In this document: piece after piece, positions 34,531-44,900 of the stretch
Layout of the letters: every line of letters begins with the position of its first letter
Position numbering within the stretch: the stretch's first letter is position 1
Assembly (NCBI RefSeq): GCF_000003815.2
Contig: NC_049985.1
Span: 23,377,406 to 23,441,405, forward strand
DNA: 64,000 nt
Reading direction: 5' to 3'
Origin: Branchiostoma floridae
Lineage: Eukaryota; Chordata; Leptocardii; Amphioxiformes; Branchiostomatidae
Position numbers and translations under genes: made by a program
The notes under the pieces: generated by a model
Databases searched by the model: none
Told to the model about the DNA's origin: nothing
Seen by the model: only the letters and a program-made list of their open reading frames with translations

Positions 34531-36608
34531 CTATAGAAGAATGGATAGTATAGTAGAAACAAATCGTTAGATATGTACATGAAATGTCCATTTTTGTATA
34601 TTGTACACTTCGAATTCGTTTCCGAAAATTTGCAAACGCACATAACACCTTCCATAATTATAGAGAAGAACATGCACAGGAAAGTCGTTTTATCATACAC
34701 AACTGCTCATAGTGGCTGTATGTGAGGTGCTATGACTTGGGATGTCAATGGATGAAATTATGGCATCATGAATTCGCCTATTTTTATCAATGATAATCAA
34801 TGTAACTTATGATTAGTGGTCACTTCTATGGTAGAGCGTTCATTTCATTTTCTTATAAGACACTCACAAACACCTACCACCCATACACTCAACCATCCTC
34901 CTACGCACGGTCCCCAACGGCTAGCTTACTGCCTATTGGGGCCCTGCGCATGCTGTCTGGTGGCCCACCAGTTACTGTGAGCGTCGCCACAAACCATCTG
35001 TCAGCCAATCAGAGAATAGGCCTTTCTTTGGCTATCAGCCAATCATGTTACGTCTTACATCCTCCTACGCCCGATCCCCAACGGCTGACTGCCCATATAA
35101 GGGTAAGCTCATTAATATTGATAAGGAGGGCGGTCAGTGACTGATCTGAGTGCACCAGACAGCAAACGTGACCACAAGGAGTTTCGACACGACTGTGGTC
35201 CCTCTGCGTAGGAGAATGACACTCAACCAAAAATTCAAATTCAAATGCCGGCCTGTACACACTTTAATAGTGACTCACGTTTCGGTCATCACAATATCCG
35301 CCTCTGTATCCCAGAGCGTAGCAGTGAGCTGTGCATAAGGAGTCACCGAAACTGCCGATTGGGAGGGTGAAGCTCAGAAGGTCGCAGGTGCTATAGGAAA
35401 AAAAAAATACAACAACGACAAATTACGTAACAGAAATCATAAATTTTATTTATTTAATTATCTATTCATTCTACTTATTCGTTCAGCTGTTTACAGACAG
35501 CCAGGGCTGGGAGAGAACCATACATGTTACATATAAAATCATTGCAATAAGCATTATCAATATAATATGCGAACGAATGATGAATATAGAATCACTTTCA
35601 TTAACATAAGCCTGCTATGGAGTCTAGAACGTCCAGGTCAAAAGAATTAAAGAAACGTAAGTTGTGTTGCAATGCAAAGGTCACATACAAGGCGGCCCCA
35701 AAACTGACCTTGACCGCCGTCCTTCCAACATCTACCCGTAACTATCATCGTAAAGAGTTATGATGACTACAATATCCGGAAACACAGACAGACAGACAAA
35801 CAGACAAACCCAAAACAATATCCCTATTTTTCATGATTGAAGGCAACTTACATGCGCGGCTGGGGAGCCATCTTGGGCTTGAACTTCGGGGCGGCCTGTT
35901 GGTAAAAAGAGGTAGACTCTGATAAATAGTTTCAGATTAGCGTGAAACAGGAATTTCATCTTAGGCTTAGGTCTCAATTGGAAAATGGGGCCCTGCTCAA
36001 TGGCTGTTCTTTTGGCACTTTCGGACGTGACCCCTGCGTAGCCCCAATGGACACCTTGCGGTAATAAATAAACACCGTGACCTACCCGTGGTGAACACCG
36101 AGGGATATCCCCTCGGTATCCGGCAGTCCACCGGGACAAATTTGTGGCTTCGGAGTCCGACCGGAACTTCAGCCCTGACGGGTGCTGATAATATTGGGAT
36201 CTACCCAAAGTAATGCTACCATTGTTTGGGAATTATGTTGATACCCTTCAAAATGATCCGAAAATCACTTGGACCTGCGATACGCAGATGAATTCGAAAG
36301 ATCTAGATTTGCAAAGAACTGGGGAACAACCATATGTTTCGAAACCACTATGTTATGGTTAGGGTTAGAGTGAGGGTATTGCGGAACTTTGGGGAGTCGG
36401 AACATATATAAGGCTGTCGGAACATAGGGATGTCGGAACATAGGGGTGTCGGAATATTGGGGTGTCGGAACATAGGGTGTCGGAACATAGGGGTGTCGGA
36501 ACATAGGGGGGTCGGAATATAGGGGTGTCGGAGCATAGGGGTGTCGGAACAGCTCACCTCTGCGTTAGCCAGAACGGCCAGCACAATTGCAACGATGAGG
36601 AACTTCAT
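34513..36608 (-). CDS. Secreted CSalpha-beta (insect-type) defensin, four exons
   Basis: Antimicrobial-type peptide precursor of 74 residues. Exons on the minus strand: 36608-36558, 35895-35852, 35390-35279, 34530-34513, with phases 0, 2 and 0. All introns are GT-AG. Residues 1-17 are a signal peptide (MKFLIVAIVLAVLANA). Residues 18-31 are a basic, proline-rich propeptide ending PQPR. The rest is the mature domain with six cysteines at 34, 51, 55, 65, 71 and 73: C-x16-C-x3-C-x9-C-x5-C-x-C, the cysteine-stabilised alpha-beta pattern, with CDLLSF at its start, AHC in the helix and RGGYC as gamma-core. From known insect and mollusc defensins the role is bacterial killing through lipid II or membranes. 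The mature part counts three Arg against four Asp, so it is not cationic, which is unusual. Whether it is antibacterial is inference. Confidence 0.9.
34531..35278 (-). other. Defensin intron 3
   Basis: 748 bp. Contains two diverged direct copies of a block 'cctcctacgc(a/c)cg(g/a)tcccca' at about 34899 and 35060, separated by repetitive sequence. No other exon. Confidence 0.75.
35279..35390 (-). CDS. Defensin exon 3
   Basis: 112 bases carrying cysteines 1-4 (CDLLSF, LCTAHC, GGYC). Acceptor is a run of T then CCTATAG; donor is AAC|GTGAGT. Confidence 0.92.
35391..35851 (-). other. Defensin intron 2
   Basis: 461 bp, AT-rich, donor AT|GTAAGT, acceptor CCTATAG. If retained, it creates an immediate stop (ATG TAA across the junction). 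Confidence 0.75.
35852..35895 (-). CDS. Defensin exon 2 (propeptide)
   Basis: 44 bases, AAPKFKPKMAPQPR plus two bases of the next codon. Three lysines and one arginine in 14 residues. Acceptor TTTTTACCAACAG. Confidence 0.85.
35896..36557 (-). other. Defensin intron 1
   Basis: 662 bp. The donor end holds a minisatellite (36395-36550). The open frame at 35831-36208 is repeat and intron read-through, not a gene. Confidence 0.7.
36395..36550. repeat. 16-bp minisatellite
   Basis: About ten units of GGGGTGTCGGAACATA with small variations, ending two to eight bases from the defensin exon 1 donor site. Confidence 0.92.
36558..36608 (-). CDS. Defensin exon 1 (signal peptide)
   Basis: 17 codons, MKFLIVAIVLAVLANAE, donor GAG|GTGAGC. 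An upstream in-frame ATG exists but lies before the TATA-like box, so this ATG is preferred. Confidence 0.88.
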
Positions 36609-36677
36609 GATGCAGCGGAACGTGTTCCTGTCAGAGTCAGAAATATCGTCTGCAGAGGCCGATGTGCACGTGTTTCT

Positions 36678-36705
36678 CTTATACCGTTTGCGCGGGAAAA
36701 ATCCC
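36678..36705 (-). promoter_or_regulatory. TATA-like box and kappaB-like palindrome of the defensin gene
   Basis: On the minus strand TATAAG (36683-36678) lies 70 bases before the start codon, and GGGATTTTTCCC (36705-36694) lies 10 bases upstream of it. The latter is a Rel/NF-kappaB-like site, but one base longer between the G and C triplets than the standard 10-11 bp site. Confidence 0.4.
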
Positions 36706-37221
36706 ATCTGGGCTGGAATCATGATTCAGCCAAACCATATCATCTATTGACATACTATATATAACGTTGATATGTCTTGTCAAGGACAGTGGGCCTTAAA
36801 CTCAAGTAAACAGAGCATTACGTGAGTTTACACGCGTGGCTGGGAGCTAACCGTCCACAGACCCCACTTCCACACTGTCTTAAAAAAGATTACTGCCTCC
36901 TTGTCTTTATTATCTCTATGAATATTGAACACGCAGTATATTTCATATGTTGCTCATAAAAACGGTTTGGGATAAATTGACCCCCAGTCGCAAGGTCACG
37001 ACAGGCAGTTTAGAGATATTCGCGTGTTTACCACGTGATTATGACGTGGACATCACGTGCCAATCACGTGGCTATGGCGATTTACCTTGTGGGCATTAAC
37101 GTTATAATTTTCAAGCAGAAGTCAGAGTGGACTTTGCAATGAGAGTCATGCTGTGGAGATGTTAAAACTGTTATCCTGCGGCTAGCACTAAACCCTAACC
37201 TTAAAGCAAACCCTACACTAA
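36706..37221. other. Intergenic, no gene seen
   Basis: Separates the defensin promoter (minus) from the start of the duplicated receptor block (plus). Around 37030-37075 CACGTG occurs four times in short order (CCACGTGAT, TCACGTGCC, TCACGTGGC), a local E-box cluster. Confidence 0.35.
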
Positions 37222-38010
37222 ACTAAATTACCCCAGACTAAATTTCTCGAAAGAAAATGCGTTTCTCCAGCTACAAACTACTGATCAAACTATGTGCTAC
37301 TCAAAGCAAATGCCAGACTGGCAGTGTAGACATTTTATCCTTTGACATGGTGCGTGGCGGACAGTTGTAACAGTTGAGTAGGAAGAAAGAGCTTTGATTG
37401 TCGCAAATGAACTGTTTGATCACTCCTCTTTGAACCAACGCCTAAAAAAGCTGTTTTTCTAAAAATCTAGACATTACGTTGTCGGCAGAACTTTATGTTT
37501 TTTTCTCAGTCGTGTTGATAAAGTAATCGTACCCTGAGTTGAAATTAGCAGGATTGATGTTGTCATTATCGGCAATTTAAGATTTAAGTAAACTGAGGTC
37601 TTTTGAAGAAAATTCGAGCTGGTGTAACATAATGTTGATAGCGTGTTGTGTAATTGAAAGAAACTAGCTAGCTGCAATTCATACCATTCACGCTGGTTAA
37701 AAGAGCAATTTTGCTTTTATGATGATTTCTTACATGTAGAACCTATTGAAACGCATGAATAATTCATGAGATCTTGCCTCATTAGTCTAGGTACGTCGTC
37801 TATCCTGCGCCTGCATTTCTTTCAAACCGTCGTCAGTTTCAGACAAACATTTCGCATTTTCAGCTTGTGGCCAATTCTATCACTTTTTATCGGACAAACA
37901 TTTCGTTACGGGTCGTTTCAAAACGTCTTCTATAGTCGGTTTGTCAGACATTTGGAATTCTGGGCGGAGTGCCCACTCTTGGACAAAGTGAGCTCTTTGC
38001 TTGAAGGACG

Positions 38011-38137
38011 ATGAAGAGAACAAGCATGAGAGGACGGCCCCTTCCTGCCTTACCGATGACAAACATGAAAGGAAGGCCTCTCCCTGCCTTACCGGATTCT
38101 AAGGTGCTACCACCTTCACACCAAGATCTGGATACAG
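38011..38137 (+). CDS. Lectin receptor exon 1
   Basis: Residues 1-42 plus one base. An in-frame TGA lies three codons upstream, which fixes the ATG. Contains two tandem copies of an M(R/K)GRPLPALP unit, each matching the Src-family SH3 ligand RPLPxLP. Donor G|GTAGGT. Confidence 0.8.
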
Positions 38138-41100
38138 GTAGGTGAAAGAAAGTCTAATGCTTGAGTGACGATAGCAGCAAAAGACTCCGTAGCAATTCTG
38201 CAAGATGTATGCTGACCTTCACATTACAAGCTCTATTGACACGACAGAAAGTACAGTGACTGTCACATTTGTATGGCCAACTATAAACTACCAAAAAAGA
38301 AGAATGCAGAATATGTCTTACAATTCTACTAATTAAACAGTATAGGATAATAAGATTCTACTAATTAAATAATATAGGATAATAAGGAAAAAACCTTTAT
38401 ACAATCAGGTGGGGTTAAACGTGTCACTATCTTTTCTAATCACAAATCAATATTTTATGTATTTACCGATCTTAGCATTATGAGGACTGTTAAATCTAAA
38501 GATATAGTCAATTATCTACTTCTAATATCTAGAATCTTGAAATCTGTAGTACAGTGGAAGCCGCTTATTAGAGAAGGCTATTTGCCAGCTAAATTTTCCC
38601 GACTAACCGGCGTTCCCGATTAAAAGATGTTGCTCGAAATGACCCCAGTGGGGATGGGGGAGGGGGGCATCGGCGAACGCATCGCACTCATTGACCCAAA
38701 GAATACAAACACAATCATTTCTACCAGAAATAATCAAGTCCATAATTACATTAAACTCCACAAATATGCTTTCAGTTGCAAGGCTACGCGGGTCACGGGT
38801 TCCTCACTGGGCTTCCAGTGACGAAAATGTGTTCAAAATGGCGTCATCACTGGACGCCCAGTGACGAAGAAAGTTCGTCACTGGTTGTTGTATCCAGAAT
38901 TGCTTTATTCCAGTGATGAAGCTCTCTCGTCACTCGGTTTCCAGTGATGAACTCGGCTCGTCACTCGGTTTCCAGTGATGAACTCGGCTCGTCACTCGGG
39001 ACCCAGTGATGAACTCCGCTCGTCACTCGGGGCCCAGTGATGAACTCCGCTCGTCACTCGGGGCCCAGTGATGAACGTCATTCGTCACTGGGAACCGAGT
39101 GCGGAACCATCGAGGTCACCGGTTCCTCACTGGGTTTTCCAGTGATCGGTGACTCTTCGGCACTGGACACCGAGTGATGAAATTATTTCGGCACTGGGCT
39201 TCCAGTGACCACGTTCTAATAGCACCAGAACGTTCGAGTGCTGAGTTCGATATGCAACAAAAACGCCCCGATTCACATGTCGCCATAGCGGTGTTACAGT
39301 TAGATTTGGTCCGGGAGTGTGGGGACTTGCAGAGGCGACGACAGTATAACTTTAAGTGCTAACTTTCAAATCACCTCAACTGAAACGATGATTCCTTTAT
39401 CTTCAGTAAACTGAATAATTGTCGTCACTGGTTTACCAGCTGAAGTTTCCTCATCACTGGAAAACCAGTGACGATAAATATTCCCCACTGGTAAGCCAGT
39501 GATGACGCGACTTCATCACTGGATACCGAGTGATGAGAAATTTACCCGTGACCTCGGTAGTTTTGCCTTTCAGTTGCAAATTTATCTTATATCGGTAATT
39601 GTGATATTGTGATGACATTTTAGTGTCGAAGAACACAGGAATGTGAATAACTTATTGCGTAACATATTATACATAGGGCATTCCATGACGAAGCGAAATT
39701 CATTTTCAATTTGCTTTGGACAAAATGGGCCGAACCTTTGGTCACAAATTGTCACCTACTGTAAACTTGCCATGTCTTTATGGTCATCGATCTTTTCGGA
39801 TCAATACGATCAACTCATGAAGCATTGGTCAAATTTGTACCCCGATAAAATCATAAACTTTCAGATAAATATTTTTATTGAATATATATCACAACAGATA
39901 GAGAAATCGAGGTCGATGAGAACTGTGAAGATCCGAACAGCAATGTTTGCGATCATCCACGACAAACCGGTACCCTGAGGAGAGAACCGAACAATGTCAC
40001 GTACAGCCAAGTCCCTAAAAGGCAAGGTGCTTTACGGAAGGCGAAAATAAAAGGTAACACATTGTCATAACCTACGGAAACAATGTGTTGTGTGTGTGTG
40101 TGTGTTTGTATTCGAACATTTCAAGTTTACCTCTTCAAAGAAGTTTTGTATTGTGTGAGCACGATAACTAACTCCAGAATGCCTTAGGTTACAATGTTTC
40201 TTGATATTTGCTATGTAGGTAGTTAAAGTTAAAATTAAACCCTTCCCGCGCCAAGGGCAGTGCCCATTTCTGGCGCATAGGGCGGTGCCCATCTCTGTTT
40301 CGTTAGCCCTGGGCCACACACAACGCAATCACTACAGCAGGGGGCTAGTCCACTGGTAGTGGTGTGTGTTCAACTTCCATACTCTTTCCCGAATGCTGAG
40401 TGCTAAGCAGAGAAAGCAGCATGTACCATTTTTATAGTCTTCGGTATGACTCGGCCGGGATCGAACTCACGACCTTCCGAACGCAAGGCGAACACTACCC
40501 ACTAGGCCATTGCACCGGCTATGTAGGTAGGCCTTGGTACAATTAAAGTTTGGGTTCCCATAAGGTAATGTAGAGCCACTTCCATATGTCATATTGATCA
40601 TATGTCATATTCATCATCATGCCATATTCCAGATGTCATATTTCGTGTTCTAGACATGCTTTGATCATGTTTATTAGTGGTAGATAGCTCTTGGTGCAGA
40701 AAAAAAGTACTGGAAGGTTGATTCCCATTGTAAGTTTTCTTTAGCACTACAGGGGCCGATTTTGTTACAAGAGGAGAATAACTTAGGAATGTGTTGACGG
40801 ATCGTTATCGTTTTCGGTATATAGATACTAACTATGCAAATCAACAACTAATTTGCATATATAGTAAGGAAAGTTTACAAATCCATTGCATTCTATGACA
40901 GGAATCTCGAACTTGTCACAGACATAAAATATGAGAGAGAGAGAGAGAGATGTCAATAGATACAGTATGCAAATTAAAACCTCATTTAGAGGAAAGTGCG
41001 CCATGTTTGTTTGGCCTCCTAGCAAACTCCTGAGGCCAATCAAGTCTCAAGCTTTGATATAGAATCAGTCAAGAAGGGGCTGCACTATGCATGTAGACGC

Positions 41101-41895
41101 ATTTTTTCTATAAAGAAAAGTAACCTTCTTTGTAACTTGCTGTCATCCGATATTTACATAGAGTATCAAAAATATAATACAAAGTACAAATTTCAAACAA
41201 ATTATGCCATGGAATAATTTTTCTCAATAAAGAGGTTTTGCATAATATTACTGAAACTAAATCAAAGCCATTTTTAAACAACAACAACAAAAACACATTC
41301 TATGGAGAGAATTGCTTGTTTGTAACCAATCAATATCCAAATTACACCCCTCTTACCAATTTGCATTTTGCTTTATTCCATTCTGATGGTTTAAGATTAC
41401 GATTTTTGGAAGCTTCTGGTCTCCACAGAAAATGTTTCTAAATCTTTTTTTTTTTCAAATTTTCTGTTTTTTTTTACTTGGTAAGGTATCATTTTGTACA
41501 TCACTGCGTTCTCATAATTGCATGTATCCTCAGAGAGCACATTCTTTGTAATATGTTCAGAATGTACGACTCTGTACAACGGAACCGAAGAACAATCTCC
41601 TGACACCTTTGGGTCCCATGATGATCCCACCAATGAGAACCAACGCACTGAGGAAGAAGATATCAACGATCCACGACAGGCTAGTCAGCAAAGTGGACAA
41701 TCAACTGTAGATCTAGAAGATACAGACAGGACGGACCGTACCAGTGCCTGCCTGTTGGACAATCCGATGTACGCGGCGGGTGCGATACAACAGGATGACG
41801 GAGGTACGTTTTGTTGTTTGCATTCTTGTAAAAATTACCATTTACACAACGAAGGAATGAGTGGATAAATTTAAGGACTGAATGTGTGTGTGTGT

Positions 41896-41947
<52 letters not shown>

Positions 41948-44900
41948 ATGTGTGTGAGTGTGCGAGTATTGTATGACCAGTACAACTTCTTATATCATCA
42001 CCTTTTCTGCTGCAAAGAAATGAGTAGAGCAATTAAACTAGTGAATGTTTGTGCGAGCGCACGTGTGTGCGTGAACGATCATTACAAATTGAGAATGGAT
42101 TGGAAAGACGTTGCTCTTTCTGTGAATTCCAATTAAGGAACCTTTTTATATAAGTGAAGTGAATGCTATTTCATGTCTTACAACAGGATATCATCGCAGA
42201 CCAAGACTCTTCCCTTAAAAAACGTTATATATCGTTGATCTAAAGTGAATTGGAATGAATCGGCCCAAAATTCACACGTGGAATATATATGCGCTATGCA
42301 AGTATTCACCGTTGTTATTACTTGCTTTTTGTAACTTGCTGCCATCTGATATTTACAGAACCTATCAAAGATAAAACAAAAAGAACAAAAGGTCCATTGA
42401 ACTGGGGGATTCTTTTGAGAAACATGAATAGGCAAAGATCACTAAAGCCTTTTTACACCGAATAGTCGTAAATTACAATTTCAAGTAATAGTCTGCAGAG
42501 GTATTAAACATTCTGTTGTGAGAAAATTCTTAAAGATGACAGGCTTCTTTGTAATGCCCTTTTCCCACTAGACGGCGATTGCGCTGCGCTCTCACTGCGA
42601 CCTGTGTAGGATATGTGTAACCTTCGCTTTCGAATTTCACACTGGGTATATCATACATAACGTTGAAGTGTGAATGAGAAGACAATAAAATACAAAAAGT
42701 GTAAAAAGATCCGTTTCTTTTCTATAAAATTCGTTGAGCGATCTGTGAAATTTGAGGTCGCAGAGAGAGCGCAGTGGGAGCGCCATCCTGGTGGTTTGGT
42801 AAGGCTGGTCACAACATTTTTGTACATGTTTTGAATAGATATGAGTTATTTTTTTATATCAAACTGAGTTGTTATATTAGAATATACTTGGAGTTTATAT
42901 TGTTGTTTCTTATTTTCTGTCTCCATTCAGAGAGGAATGTGTTCTTCATGCGCTCCTAAAAAGTCCATTCACATGAGAAGGAATGAGCCTGAATGCCGTC
43001 AGAATGAAAGTCCTTTCCTATTACTGGGACTTCGTAGTGTATTCTAGAAATTCTCACTGCATTCTAGATATTTGTACCCCGTTCTTTTGGCTGGCCCAAA
43101 AGTTTGTAAAAAATTTTGGAGGTGCATTTGAACGGCATTGAAAGTATATTCTAAGTGTATTTCAACTATTCCAACTGCAGTATGACCGCATTCTAAAGTA
43201 TTACAACATTATTCGAAACATTCTTATCTCATTCGTTGGTGAACGGAAACGGCAAACCACTTCGAATCCTGTCAGAATGTGGCCAAAAGAATATCTAGAA
43301 TGCAGTGTACAAAATACACTACGAATTCCCGGGAATATAAAGAATTTTCATTTTGACAGCATTTTGGCTCATTCCTTCTCGTGTGAAGGGGATATAATTC
43401 TCAACCGAATGTGGCACGAAGTTTGCTTTATTCCGGCTAATTTATTTTCAGTGTGAAGGCCCTATAAAGGTGTGTGTGTGTCAGTAGGCGCGTGTATGAA
43501 CAGCATCACTTCTTGTAACATTCATCATTTCTACCAGAAAGGAATGAGTACAGCAATTCAAGGACTGAATATGTGTGTGTGTAATAGGGCACATCTGTTC
43601 GTGAACGAAAAGTACAAAAGTTCTTAATGGATTGGAATGACATTTCCCTTTTTGGAAATTTTATAACTTACTGTCATTTGATATTTACAGAACCCATCGA
43701 AAATACCACACAAAGTGGACACGATGGACAGCCAACTGCAGAAGATACAGACAAGATGGGCCGTAACGGTGCCCGCCTGATGGACAGCCCGATGTACGTG
43801 GCGGGTGTGTTACCACAGGACGACGGAGGTAAGTTTTGTTGTTTGTTTCTATTTACGACAAATGAATTCGAACTCCAATTTTAAGGGAGTGTTTCAATTC
43901 ATAAATTTGCTATTCCCTTTTATTAGATATATTACAGACTCTATATATAATGTTACACGTCACTTTACACTTAACATTAGTATGAGACAGTTGTTGACAT
44001 AGTTTACTGTACTCTTGAAATGATGATGAATAGCACGTACTTTTTTGACAAAATTTCTCTTTGTCTTCCTGAAATGTTAAGATGTTCAAGCTTTGTGCTG
44101 GGTTCTTATCTATGTGTGATGATTGGTGATAAAATAATACTCGGTTTACCGTGGCTTTTTTTTCATGACAGCCATCAACAAATATCATAAAGTATGATTA
44201 AAAAAAGGTTTTTGCGTTTATATATAGCTCTTGCGAATGCAATCTGACAGCAGTTATGAAATAAAGATATGGAATATTTTCTGCTCACAGACAACAACGA
44301 TGCTGCAAACAGTTGCGTGTTTCCGGGAAACTTCAACGTGACATCCCACCGTTTCTGTGTGATGCTATTCGTCATCATCGCCATTGGCATTGGTGCAGGA
44401 GCTGGTCTCGTCATATTCCTCACAACTGTGCAGGAGACTCATCCTCCAACACTCAGCAGTTCTCTGGAGCGGAGTGGTACATCAAGCCGACCAGTGTCAC
44501 CATTCCCCGCCATCCCTACCGGTTCTACACTGGAAAACAAAAGTGGAAACCCCCCGGTTGGTTACCTTAACCTTGTATTGAACGTGAAGTTTTAGACCAC
44601 TACTGTAACAGTTTTTATGTCAAACAAGAAGCAGCTGTTAATGGAAAAACAGAACATCCATTTCTAATGATACGCAAAGTTTTCAGTTTATAAAAATGGT
44701 AGGTTTATGTTGTAAGCGCTGCCTCCTTTTAACCTTAACAGACGGGAGGGGTGGTGTCTGCTTTTGAGGCCTGCGCCAAATTTCATTTCGTATAATGCTA
44801 GAACGGCTTACGCTAGAGCCACCAAATTTGGTTAGTTTTCCTAAAATACTGTTCACATAGTTTTAAAAATTCCATTTTCTTGTGTTGCCATGGCTTTAGT

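Larger units (their letters stand above)
37222..42330 (+). repeat. Segmental duplication, copy 1
   Basis: Collinear and highly similar to 57296-61545: same upstream region, exons 1-3 of the receptor gene, introns and microsatellite positions. This copy has two insertions absent from the other: a 786 bp element (38782-39567) and a 296 bp SINE (40222-40517). It lacks about 390 bp present in the other copy after the sequence 'caagaaggggctg'. Confidence 0.95.

Noticed and set aside
36395-36550. Regular 16 bp repeats looking like a CRISPR array
   Set aside because: No unique spacers between units, eukaryotic intron context; it is a minisatellite.
38940-39090. Regular 31 bp units looking like a CRISPR array
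   Set aside because: Units are contiguous and part of a transposable element with target duplication; no spacers.
39643-39978. Open frame MNNLLRNILYIG..., also at 58913-59419
   Set aside because: Conserved only because the segment is duplicated; the true coding part is the exon at its 3' end in phase 1, after an acceptor.
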